From NCBI GenBank assembly GCA_030684755.1, contig JAUXXN010000186.1, positions 1-15,641 on the forward strand: DNA of 15,641 bases. The letters are read 5' to 3'. Below, one piece after another: positions 6,840 through 13,695 of the stretch. Below the pieces are notes generated by a model. That model searched no databases. It was not told the DNA's origin and saw only the letters and a program-made list of their open reading frames with translations. Every line of letters begins with the position of its first letter. The stretch's first letter is position 1. The translations under genes and the position numbers were made by a program. Source of the stretch: Hydrogenophaga sp. GTDB lineage: Bacteria; Pseudomonadota; Gammaproteobacteria; Burkholderiales; Burkholderiaceae_C.

Positions 6840-7062
6840 ACAAGCCTGTGTACAACTTTTTAACAACCACATGGTTATCCACAGGTTCAGGCTGTTTTGC
6901 CCAGTTGTCCCCTTTTCTGTCGGCAAGCAACAGGGCGGGCTGCACAGGGTTTGGCAGGGGCTAAGTGCTTGTTGGGGTTGAAGAAAATGGGGTTTTCCAC
7001 ACAAAACTGCCCCCTCTACTACTGCTACTAATTTGTATTAAAGCTATAGAGAGATAACAAGC
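6840..7062 (+). repeat. Origin-like repeat, copy C
   Basis: Parts in order: a reversed box TGTGTACAA (6847-6855), CTTTTTAACAACC, a perfect DnaA box TTATCCACA (6875-6883), AGTTGTCCCCTTTTCTG, CTGCACAGG, TAAGTGCTT, TTGAAGAAAA, a perfect-consensus box TTTTCCACA (6993-7001), a 14-nt spacer ending in a C-run, trios CTA CTA CTG CTA CTA (7016-7030), and the tail TATAGAGAGATAACAAGC. It shares 51 identical bases (7012-7062) with copy A. Box-to-box distance is again 109 nt. Confidence 0.82.
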
Positions 7063-7089
7063 AGGAAGCCCAACAGGGCAAGCGGGGCG

Positions 7090-7120
7090 AAAAAAAACCG
7101 CCGGGTAGGCGGTTTTTTTT
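7090..7120. terminator. Strong bidirectional intrinsic terminator after pat
   Basis: A 13-bp stem pairs eight A plus CCGCC (7090-7102) with GGCGG plus eight T (7108-7120) around the loop GGGTA. It gives a U-tract on both strands. It lies 24 bp past the stop of the minus-strand pat gene and 27 bp from the end of origin copy C. It would keep pat transcription out of the origin region. Confidence 0.92.
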
Positions 7121-7144
7121 GGGTTGGGGCTTTAAAACCCGGTT

Positions 7145-9823
7145 TTACAGGGTGTGTGTCACCAGTTTGAAGTCGGGGTCTTCGGCAAAAGTTTTCACTT
7201 CGTAGCCCAGGCCCTTCATGAGCTTGAGCATGCCGGGGTTGTTGGCCAACACCAGGCCTTCAATTTCAGTCAGGCCTTTGTCGCGGGCTTCTTCCATGAT
7301 GCTGAGCATGAGCCGCGAGCCCAGGCCTTTGCCGTTGAAGTCGTCGGCCACCAACAATGAGAACTCGCAGCTCGATTTGTCGGGGTTGGTGATGTAGCGC
7401 GACACACCCACGATGCGTTCGGTTTCCACCGTTTCACCGTCAGCGCTGTTTTTGCGGGTGCGGTGAATGGCAACCAGGGCCATTTCGCGGTCGTAATCGA
7501 TCAAGGTGAGCCGCGAGAGCATGGATGGCGGAAGTTCTTTGAGCGATGAGACGAAGCGGAAGTACCGGCTTTCGGGTGACAGCTCTTTGACCAGCGTTTG
7601 CACCATCTGCGCGTCGTCGGGGTGGATGGGGCGGATGGTGTACTCACCACCGCCGCGCAGCGGCCACACCTGCTCATAACGGGCTGGGTAGGGCAGGATG
7701 GCCAGGTGGGCGTAGTTGCGAGCGGTGGCGGGTGCGTTGTCGATGACGATACGGGCGTCCACCGCCACTGCGCCGGAGGCGTCTACGATGATGGGGTTGA
7801 TGTCCATCTCGCGCAGCTGGGGCAGTTCGCACACCATTTCTGACACGCGCAGCAGTACATGTTCCAGTGCGTCCATGTCCACTGCGCTGGCGCCGCGCCA
7901 TTCGCCCAGGGTTTCTGCCACGCGGGATCGTTCAATGAGCCGACGTGCCAGAAACTGGTTGAGCGGTGGCAGCTCCATGGCTCGGTCGTTGATAAGCTCG
8001 ATCATGGTGCCGCCGGCGCCAAAAGCGATGACGGGGCCGAACGGGTCGTCGGTGACGAGGCCGATGTAGAGTTCGCGCCCGCGCTTGTTGGGCGCCATTT
8101 TCTGAATGGTGACACCGTTGATGCGGGCGCTGGGCTGGGCTTTGGCCACGGCCTGGATCATGGTGTTGTAGACGTCGCGCACCCCCACAGCGTTGAGCAC
8201 GTTCAGGGCCACGCCGTTCACATCGCTTTTGTGGCTGATGTCTGGAGAATCGATTTTGAGCGCCACTGGGTAGCCCAACTGGGTGTCGATCATCATGGCT
8301 TCGTTGGCGCTGCGGGCCAAGATGGTTTGTGTGACCGGGATGTGAAAGGCCGAGAGCAGGGCCTTGGATTCCATTTCGGTGAGCACTTTGCGCCGCTCGG
8401 TGAGCACGTTTTCAATCAGCAGGCGAGCGCCTTCAATGTCGGGCTTGGCCAGGGTGGACAGGGGCGGCGGCGTTTGTTGCAGCAGTTGCTGATTTTCGTA
8501 GAAGCTGGCGATGTTGCCAAAGGCGCCTACGGCGGCTTCGGGAGTGCGAAAGCTGGGAATGGCCGCAGCCGCCAACACTTCGCGGGCTTCGATGACGGAG
8601 GCGTCGCCCATCCAGCAGCACAGCAGCGGTTTGCTCATCTTGCCTTTGAGGCTGGCCATGGCGCGGGCCACGTCGGCGGCGTCGGTGCCGGCTTTGGGCG
8701 AGTGCACCACCAGCACGCCGTCGATGGTGCGGTCGTGGCCGGCGGCGTCGATGGCGGCTTGGTAGTGCGCGGGTGTGGCTTCTTCCGACAGGTCGATCAG
8801 GTCGCACAGCGAGGCCAAGGGCGCCAGCTGGGGCTGGAGGGCTTTGACGGCATCGGGGGCTAAGCGACCGAGTTCAAGTTTAATTTCGCTGATCCAGTCG
8901 GCCGCCAGCACGCCGGGGCCGCCGCCGTTGCTGACGATGGCCAAGCGTTTACCCACCGGGCGGTAGCGCGAGGCGAGGCACTTGGCGGCTGAAAAAAGTT
9001 CTACAAACGAGCGCACGCGCACCGCGCCCGCGCGTCGCAGGGCGGCGTCGAACACGTCGTCGCTGCCCACGATGGTGCCGCTGTGTGTTTGCGCAGCTTG
9101 GTTGCCAGCGGTTTTGCGCCCGGCTTTGAGCACCACCACCGGTTTGGCGTTGGCGGCCGCGCGCAGCGCGCTCATGAAGCGCCGGGCGTTGTAGATGCCT
9201 TCCATGTAGACGACGATGCTGTGGGTTTGAGCATCGGAGGCCAGGTAATCGAGCACCTGCGACAAGTTGACGGAGGTGTTGGGACCGAGCGAGACGACGG
9301 TGGAAAAGCCGACTGCGTTGAGGCTGGCCCAGTCGAGGATGGAGGCGGTGAGCGCGCCCGACTGTGAAACGAGGGCCAGCGGACCGACGGAGGTCAGTGG
9401 GCCTGCAATGCTGGCGTTGAGGCCGCTGCGCGGGCGCTGAAAGCCCATGCTGTTGGGGCCAAGCAGGTGCATGCCGTGTCGGCGCGCCACGCGGTGCATC
9501 TCTAAGGCCTTATCGGCGGGTGTGCCGCTGCCCACGACAAGGGCTGCTCGGCATTTGATGCGGCCAGCGAGTTCGAGCGCTTCAAGGGCTTCGTCGGGGG
9601 GCAGCACGATGATGGCGAGGTCGGCCCGGGTTTGCGCCAGGTCGGCCAGGGTGCCGGTGGTGTGGATGTCGAGAAACACCAGCTGGCCGTTGAAGCGCTG
9701 CTGGGTGAGCGCGGCCACCAGCGCCCGCGCTTGCGTTGTTTGAAGTTCGGGGCTATCGCTGTTGCCGGCAAAGACGGCGATGGTTTCGGGTTGAAAGAGG
9801 GGGGTGAGGTAATGTTTGTCCAT
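7145..9823 (-). CDS. Pat-type protein lysine acetyltransferase (acyl-CoA synthetase-like plus GNAT)
   Basis: The 892-residue product fuses an NDP-forming acyl-CoA synthetase-like region (about 1-710) to a C-terminal GNAT domain (about 728-892). This is the layout of Pat/PatZ (YfiQ), which acetylates lysines such as that of acetyl-CoA synthetase using acetyl-CoA. Visible parts are a CoA-binding N-terminal domain, LLGPNSMGF (120-128), ALVSQSGALTASILDW, a His in AAQTHSGTIVGSDD (H247) aligning with the phospho-His of active acyl-CoA synthetases, and an ATP-grasp segment (ALKIDSPDISHKSDVNGVAL). The GNAT acetyl-CoA loop is FNGKGLGSRLM. Retention of His leaves open residual ligase activity. The ATG at 9823 is chosen because the protein aligns from MDKHYLTPLF; a further 78 codons upstream look non-coding. 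The HDAC-family gene is 152 bp upstream on the same strand. Confidence 0.9.
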   Translation of the reverse strand: MDKHYLTPLFQPETIAVFAGNSDSPELQTTQARALVAALTQQRFNGQLVFLDIHTTGTLADLAQTRADLAIIVLPPDEALEALELAGRIKCRAALVVGSGTPADKALEMHRVARRHGMHLLGPNSMGFQRPRSGLNASIAGPLTSVGPLALVSQSGALTASILDWASLNAVGFSTVVSLGPNTSVNLSQVLDYLASDAQTHSIVVYMEGIYNARRFMSALRAAANAKPVVVLKAGRKTAGNQAAQTHSGTIVGSDDVFDAALRRAGAVRVRSFVELFSAAKCLASRYRPVGKRLAIVSNGGGPGVLAADWISEIKLELGRLAPDAVKALQPQLAPLASLCDLIDLSEEATPAHYQAAIDAAGHDRTIDGVLVVHSPKAGTDAADVARAMASLKGKMSKPLLCCWMGDASVIEAREVLAAAAIPSFRTPEAAVGAFGNIASFYENQQLLQQTPPPLSTLAKPDIEGARLLIENVLTERRKVLTEMESKALLSAFHIPVTQTILARSANEAMMIDTQLGYPVALKIDSPDISHKSDVNGVALNVLNAVGVRDVYNTMIQAVAKAQPSARINGVTIQKMAPNKRGRELYIGLVTDDPFGPVIAFGAGGTMIELINDRAMELPPLNQFLARRLIERSRVAETLGEWRGASAVDMDALEHVLLRVSEMVCELPQLREMDINPIIVDASGAVAVDARIVIDNAPATARNYAHLAILPYPARYEQVWPLRGGGEYTIRPIHPDDAQMVQTLVKELSPESRYFRFVSSLKELPPSMLSRLTLIDYDREMALVAIHRTRKNSADGETVETERIVGVSRYITNPDKSSCEFSLLVADDFNGKGLGSRLMLSIMEEARDKGLTEIEGLVLANNPGMLKLMKGLGYEVKTFAEDPDFKLVTHTL

Positions 9824-9975
9824 GGGGGACTCGGGTTGCTGCAAAAAAGATGCGGTGGCGTGTTGATTTATGCCTGAAACATCATGCCCAAAACCCATGC
9901 CTTTGGACAGCAGCCCGCCCAGCGGCGGAGCCCCTGAATCCCACCAGAGGCGGGAAAAAGGGTATGGGGTAGATG

Positions 9976-10902
9976 TCAGTCGGCTCCAATCAACACACGT
10001 ACATGGGCGGCCACACTGCGAGCCAGGGGGCTGAGCACGTAGCCGCCTTCCAGGCAAGAAATGACGCGGCCTTTACCGTGTTTATTGGCGATTTTCATGA
10101 GTTCTTGGGTGACCCAGGCGTAGTCTGCTTCGACCAAACCCAGGTTGCCCATGTCGTCTTCTCGGTGGGCGTCAAAGCCGGCCGAGATGTAGATCAATTC
10201 CGGGGCAAAAGCGTCGAGAGCGGGCACCCAGTGCTGGGTGACGGCTTCGCGAAAGGCGTCGCTGCCAGAGCGGCTGGGCAGGCCGACGTTGACCATGTTG
10301 TCGCCGGTGGCGGTTTCGCCGTTGAACGGATAGAGGCCTTTTTCAAAAATGGAGCACATGAGCACGCGCTCGTCGCCCTGAAAAATGTCTTCGCTGCCGT
10401 TGCCGTGGTGCACGTCAAAGTCGATCAGCGCGACGCGCTGCACACCGTGGACGTTGAGCGCGTGGCGAATACCCACGGCCACGTTGTTGAAGAAACAAAA
10501 GCCCATGGCGGCGGAGCGTTCGGCGTGGTGGCCGGGCGGGCGTACGCAGCAAAACGCGGTGGGTGCGTCGCCGGCGAGCACAAGGTCGGTGGCTTGCACG
10601 GCGGCACCGGCGGCGCGCAGGGCGGCGGTGAGGGTGTGGGGACACATGTTGGTGTCGGGGTCTACCGCGTGCAGGCCTTCTGCGGGCGAGGCGTTGAAGA
10701 TTTCACTGACGTAGAGCGAAGCGTGCGCGCGACTGAGCTGTTCTTCGGTGGCCAGCGGGGCGTCGTACGGGATCATGTAGTCCAGCAGGCCCTTGACCAA
10801 CAGGTGGTCGTTGATGGCGCCCAGACGGTCGGGACATTCGGGGTGGTGCGGGCCCATGTCGTGGCGGGCGCAGTCGGCATGGGTGATGTAGGCGGACAGC
10901 AA
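9976..10902 (-). CDS. Histone deacetylase/AcuC-family zinc deacetylase
   Basis: The product (308 residues) is a class II-like HDAC-fold amidohydrolase that removes acetyl groups from lysine or small acetylated amines. All active-site motifs are present: PPGHHAERS (H125, H126), DFDVHHGNG (zinc ligands D163 and H165), SAGFDAH (zinc ligand D244) and LEGGY (Y288). I chose the TTG at 10902 because GGAG lies 7 nt before it and it gives the family N-terminus LSAYITHADCARHDMGPHHPECPDRL. An in-frame ATG at 10953 would add 17 Pro-rich residues without a ribosome-binding site. The next gene downstream is the pat-type acetyltransferase, suggesting a lysine acetylation/deacetylation pair, as with acuA/acuC in Bacillus. 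The substrate is not known; acetylpolyamine hydrolase activity is an alternative. Confidence 0.9.
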   Translation of the reverse strand: MLSAYITHADCARHDMGPHHPECPDRLGAINDHLLVKGLLDYMIPYDAPLATEEQLSRAHASLYVSEIFNASPAEGLHAVDPDTNMCPHTLTAALRAAGAAVQATDLVLAGDAPTAFCCVRPPGHHAERSAAMGFCFFNNVAVGIRHALNVHGVQRVALIDFDVHHGNGSEDIFQGDERVLMCSIFEKGLYPFNGETATGDNMVNVGLPSRSGSDAFREAVTQHWVPALDAFAPELIYISAGFDAHREDDMGNLGLVEADYAWVTQELMKIANKHGKGRVISCLEGGYVLSPLARSVAAHVRVLIGAD

Positions 10903-10984
10903 GTCGGGTCTCCTCGGCTTTGGGTGGTTGTCTGGCGGGGAATCCGCAGGCATCGGGCGTGCCTGTGCAGAGCTAGCTCGACAA

Positions 10985-11123
10985 TTTAGACCTGAATGCT
11001 GACGTTCGCCTTGATGAAGCGCAATATGTTTTGGCGGGCGTTGTGGGTACCGTAGCCAGCACCTGTGCCACGTTGGCCGGTGCGGCCGCGTGAAATGAGT
11101 GGCTTGCGCAGGCCTTTTGAACC
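10985..11123 (-). other. 46-codon open stretch directly after the ubiM-like stop
   Basis: Beyond the TGA of the ubiM-like gene the same minus-strand frame stays open for 46 codons, ending KANVSIQV and a TAA at 10987-10989. It includes RGRTGQRGTGAGYGTHNAR. There is no ATG, GTG or credible ribosome-binding site. It could be a remnant of another gene or chance in GC-rich DNA. No promoter or terminator was recognised in the spacer 10903-11123. Confidence 0.2.
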
Positions 11124-12341
11124 TCAGTGCAACCCGGTCAACGACGCCGCTACTGCGCGTTTGAACGGGGTGAAGCGCTCACCAAGATCCACCAAGACTT
11201 GACGCAAGAAGCGGGCCGGTGCTTCTTCGCGGGTGTAAAGCTGCGCCAATGCGTGGGTAGCCATGTACAAGCCTCGGCTGGCGTTTTGGTGTGTGCGTTG
11301 ATAACGCTCCAGCAAGGTTGGCGAGGCGATGTCTTGACCTCTTTGGTGCGCTTGGGTGAGCAGTTGCGACAAGGTATGGATGCTGCGCAGACCCAAGTTG
11401 AATCCATGCGCTGTGACGGGGTGCATGCCCACGGCGGCGTCGCCCACGGCAGCGAAGCGTTGCGCCACCAGGCGGCGCGCCCACACGCCCACCAGCGGGT
11501 AGGCGTGGCGGGTGCTGCACAGGCGCATGGCGCCCAACTGGTGACCAAAGCGCTCGGCCATGGCGGTGTTGAAGGTGGCTTCGGGCAGGTCCATCAACGG
11601 CTGCAAGGCTTGGCTGGGCAGGGTGAGCACCACCGAGGAACGCGGCAAGCCGCTGAGCGGGCAGGGGTTCATGGGCAGCAGGGCCAGCGTCTGGCCGTGG
11701 TCGAACCATTCCCACGCAGTTTCATGGTGGGGCTGTTCGTGGGTCATGTTGCACACCAGCATGGTGCGGCCATAGTCGTGCATGTCGGCCGGTATGCCCA
11801 TGGCACGGCGGGTGCTGGAATGGCGGCTGTCGGCGGCCACGGCCAGCCGGGCGCTCAGAGTGGTGCCGCTGGCCAGGGTGAGATGGGCGCCGTGGGCGTT
11901 GGTGTGGATGTGTGTGACCTGTTGTTCGCTGTGCAGGGTGGGGGGCGTTCCGGGGGTATCACCGTCTGTGGCCATGGTCGCTTCAAAGGCGGCGCGGCGG
12001 ATGTGGTGGTTGGCCACCAAATAGCCCAGCTCGGGCTTGGGGCTGAGGGTGTGGCTGATGTGCATGCGCGATTGGCTGCGCCCGGAGCTGCCGTCGAGCA
12101 CGAGGGCATCGCGCAGCGGCGCAATGTGGGATTCGCCCAGCCGTGACCACAGACCGAGCTGGCGCAGCAGCACCGCGCTGTGTTGGGTGAGGGCAATTTC
12201 CCGACCGTCAAACGCCGGGTTTTGCAGCGCCGCCAAGCTGCTTTGCTCGACCATGCCGATGTGCAAACCGCTGCCGCGCAAAGCCCGGGCCAAGCACAAC
12301 CCGGCGGGGCCTGCGCCGATGATGATGAGGTCGAAGTCCAT
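11124..12341 (-). CDS. ubiM: UbiM-like FAD-dependent ubiquinone hydroxylase
   Basis: The 405-residue product is a group A flavoprotein monooxygenase of the UbiH/UbiF/Coq6 family, which hydroxylates the aromatic ring during ubiquinone synthesis using NAD(P)H and O2. It has the FAD dinucleotide motif GAGPAG (9-14), FDGREIALT (44-52) and the second FAD motif GDAAVGMHPVTAHGFNLGLR (about 300-319). FDGREIALT, LGYLVANHHIR, AWEWFDHGQTLALLPM and HPVTAHGFNLG look closest to the UbiM subgroup (5-demethoxyubiquinol 5-hydroxylase). UbiF/UbiH remain alternatives. The ATG at 12341 begins the beta-strand of the Rossmann fold directly; an extension to 12395 runs through the upstream terminator and is rejected. 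There is no Shine-Dalgarno sequence. An FNR-type box is centred 43 bp upstream. Confidence 0.85.
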   Translation of the reverse strand: MDFDLIIIGAGPAGLCLARALRGSGLHIGMVEQSSLAALQNPAFDGREIALTQHSAVLLRQLGLWSRLGESHIAPLRDALVLDGSSGRSQSRMHISHTLSPKPELGYLVANHHIRRAAFEATMATDGDTPGTPPTLHSEQQVTHIHTNAHGAHLTLASGTTLSARLAVAADSRHSSTRRAMGIPADMHDYGRTMLVCNMTHEQPHHETAWEWFDHGQTLALLPMNPCPLSGLPRSSVVLTLPSQALQPLMDLPEATFNTAMAERFGHQLGAMRLCSTRHAYPLVGVWARRLVAQRFAAVGDAAVGMHPVTAHGFNLGLRSIHTLSQLLTQAHQRGQDIASPTLLERYQRTHQNASRGLYMATHALAQLYTREEAPARFLRQVLVDLGERFTPFKRAVAASLTGLH

Positions 12342-12351
12342 GGCGGGGCAG

Positions 12352-12391
12352 CTTATCGGCTGGCTGCGGCGCAGGGCTTGATGCACATCAA
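12352..12391 (-). promoter_or_regulatory. FNR/Anr-type box and likely promoter for the ubiM-like gene
   Basis: TTGAT-GCAC-ATCAA (12378-12391) is a perfect FNR/Anr consensus, inside a longer perfect dyad GCTTGATG-CA-CATCAAGC (12376-12393). On the minus strand a -10-like GATAAG lies at 12357-12352. A start site near 12343 would put the box at about -41.5, the class II activator position, and leave only a 2-nt leader before the ATG. Activation at low oxygen is inferred from geometry. The box also overlaps the foot of the neighbouring terminator. Confidence 0.6.
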
Positions 12392-12425
12392 GCAAAACAG
12401 CCCCGGGTGGGCGGGGCTGTTTTGC
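12392..12425. terminator. Terminator-like hairpin after the Spy-like gene
   Basis: A 13-bp perfect stem pairs GCAAAACAGCCCC (12392-12404) with GGGGCTGTTTTGC (12413-12425) around an 8-nt loop. It has a four-T run on each strand. It lies 33 bp past the stop of the Spy-like gene and separates it from the ubiM-like gene. Confidence 0.75.
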
Positions 12426-12457
12426 TGGGCAGGGCGGGCGTCATGCGCCCGAGGGGA

Positions 12458-13063
12458 TCAGCTTTGTTTTTGCATGCCAGCTTCACAGCCCATGCCGCCC
12501 ATGCTGCCCATGCCTTTGTGGCCGCCTTTGCCGCCCATGCGGTGCTCACCTTTCATGCCAGCGCGCTGCATGCCGCCGTGGGCTTGGGTGTCAAACACTT
12601 TTTGCTGCTCGGGCGTGAGCGCGGCGTAAAAGCTTTTGGTGGCATCGATGCGCTGGGTCATCTGAGCGTCGCGCTCGGCCTTTAGGGCTTGCATTTTGTC
12701 CAGGCGCTCAGGGGTGGTCAGTTTGGACCAGTCTTCACGCGCACCGGCTTTCATGGCGCGGGGCTCGTGCGCTGTGCGTGCCACAAAGGCATTCCAGGCA
12801 GGTTCCTGGTCGGCAGTGAGCTTCAGCTCGGTTTTCAGTTGTGCCTGGCGCTCAGCATGGTATTTCTGCATGCTTTCCATGCGCTGAGCCTGGCGTTGGG
12901 CCATGTCGGGCTGGCCGGCTGCGGTGCTGCCCTGGGCCATGTGTTGTGCGTGCATGCCGTGCGACATGCCGCCCATGCCTTGTGCAATGGCGGTGGCTGA
13001 AATGCCCACAAAGGCGGTGGCAAGTGCGGCGGCGATCAAGCCTTTTTTGGAAATCAGTTTCAT
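12458..13063 (-). CDS. Spy/CpxP-like LTXXQ periplasmic protein, Met/His-rich
   Basis: The 201-residue product begins with a signal peptide (MKLISKKGLIAAALATAFVGISATAIA, likely cut after A27). The mature part is mostly helical with two LTxxQ motifs (LTADQEPAW and LTPEQQKVF), the mark of Spy/CpxP-type envelope-stress chaperones. Unusually, both ends carry metal-liking clusters: GMGGMSHGMHAQHM just after the signal peptide, and a tail of about 40 residues with many Met, His and Gly and one Cys (HGGMQRAGMKGEHRMGG onward). Together with cueR, copZ and copA next door this suggests a periplasmic copper-binding chaperone. That role is inferred. The ATG at 13063 is set by GGAG about 8 nt upstream and by the signal peptide; an upstream ATG at 13111 is inside a hairpin and rejected. 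Confidence 0.85.
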   Translation of the reverse strand: MKLISKKGLIAAALATAFVGISATAIAQGMGGMSHGMHAQHMAQGSTAAGQPDMAQRQAQRMESMQKYHAERQAQLKTELKLTADQEPAWNAFVARTAHEPRAMKAGAREDWSKLTTPERLDKMQALKAERDAQMTQRIDATKSFYAALTPEQQKVFDTQAHGGMQRAGMKGEHRMGGKGGHKGMGSMGGMGCEAGMQKQS

Positions 13064-13096
13064 GGTGTTCACTCCTGGGTCGTTGGTTGAAAGACG

Positions 13097-13130
13097 TTCC
13101 AGAAATCGCATCGGTTGTGTGTTTCTGGAA
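13097..13130. promoter_or_regulatory. Perfect inverted repeat upstream of the Spy-like gene
   Basis: TTCCAGAAA (13097-13105) and TTTCTGGAA (13122-13130) form 9-bp perfect arms around 16 nt. They start 34 bp upstream of the ATG at 13063. Either a 5'-leader hairpin or an operator for a dimeric regulator fits. No clear -35/-10 pair was found in the spacer 13064-13236. Confidence 0.45.
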
Positions 13131-13225
13131 TGGCTTCAGTGTGCGAGTCCTGTGTATCGGCTCGGTGACCTATTGAATCGCTTCTGTAAAGATTTGTTCC
13201 GTTTGCGCGCAGGGGTGGTGTGGCT

Positions 13226-13241
13226 CTTGACGCAGGTCAAG
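13226..13241. repeat. Inverted repeat CTTGAC-GCAG-GTCAAG at the cueR 3' end
   Basis: Perfect 6-bp arms with a 4-nt spacer overlap the cueR stop codon (13237-13239). The minus strand contains TTGACC, a possible -35 for the Spy-like gene, but no -10 follows at the right spacing. It may be a hairpin at the copZ-cueR mRNA end. Confidence 0.3.
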
Positions 13242-13695
13242 GGTGGGCCAGGTCGTCCAGGATTGGGCAGCCGGGACGCCCATCGCCAGGGCACAGGTTG
13301 AGTAAACCGTCCAAGCTGCGTTGCATGGCTTGCAGCGCTTCAATGCGTTGGCTCAGTTCGTCGCGGTGTTTCTGGGCAATGCGCTTCACACTGGCGCTGC
13401 TGCGACGGCGGTTGTGCCACAGGCCCACCAGCTCGGCAATGGCGTCTAGGCCAAAGCCCATGTCGCGCGAGCGGCGGATGAAGCGCAGCGTGTGCACATC
13501 GGCCAGGCTGTACTGGCGGTAGTTGTTGTCGGTGCGGTTGACCGTGCCCAGCAGGCCGAGCGATTCGTAGTGGCGCAGCATTTTCGGGGAAATGCCGCTG
13601 AGCCGCGCCGCTGAGCCAATGTTGACCGGCCAAGCGTTGACCGCCGCCAGCGACGGGTCGGTGTCTTGGGTGGGCGTGTGGTGGCAGGTTTTCAT
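13237..13695 (-). CDS. cueR: Cu(I)-responsive MerR-family regulator CueR
   Basis: The 152-residue product is a MerR-family activator that senses Cu(I) and untwists promoters with 19-bp spacers. The N-terminal winged helix-turn-helix spans about 24-90 (NIGSAARLSGISPKMLRHYESLGLL), followed by the long dimerisation helix. The metal-binding loop LCPGDGRPGCPI has C135 and C143 with the same spacing as C112/C120 of E. coli CueR. A Ser in RRSSASVK (S100) matches the monovalent-metal signature. The first 22 residues, with Cys and two His, extend beyond the usual start. The ATG overlaps the copZ stop as ATGA, so translation is coupled and copZ-cueR is one operon. Two CueR-type boxes flank the copZ/copA divergence. 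Confidence 0.9.
   Translation of the reverse strand: MKTCHHTPTQDTDPSLAAVNAWPVNIGSAARLSGISPKMLRHYESLGLLGTVNRTDNNYRQYSLADVHTLRFIRRSRDMGFGLDAIAELVGLWHNRRRSSASVKRIAQKHRDELSQRIEALQAMQRSLDGLLNLCPGDGRPGCPILDDLAHP

Larger units (their letters stand above)
6177..7062 (+). other. Putative replication origin region (two direct DnaA-box/DnaA-trio modules)
   Basis: The roughly 1-kb stretch 6144-7144 lacks an intact recognisable gene and holds two direct origin-like modules (copies B and C), 664 bp apart, with a coding-like remnant between them. Each has DnaA boxes, a 14-nt spacer, CTA-type trios and an AT-richer tail. Hand counts of sampled lines show plus-strand G below C in flanking genes on the left (prenyltransferase 98 G/133 C; ABC1 144/172) and above C on the right (pat 52/37; copA 119/81). 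The orientation of the genes does not explain this. Sampled minD lines are balanced (54/55). A negative-to-positive skew switch is expected at an origin. dnaA and its usual neighbours are not in the window, so the main chromosomal origin is a strong inference, not a proof. Confidence 0.55.

Noticed and set aside
9824..10057. Upstream 78-codon extension of the pat gene
   Set aside because: The extension overlaps the 3' end of the HDAC-family gene and has no family-like residues; the protein aligns from the ATG at 9823.
12342..12395. Upstream start for the ubiM-like gene
   Set aside because: It would translate the FNR box and reach the terminator foot; the Rossmann strand begins at the ATG at 12341.
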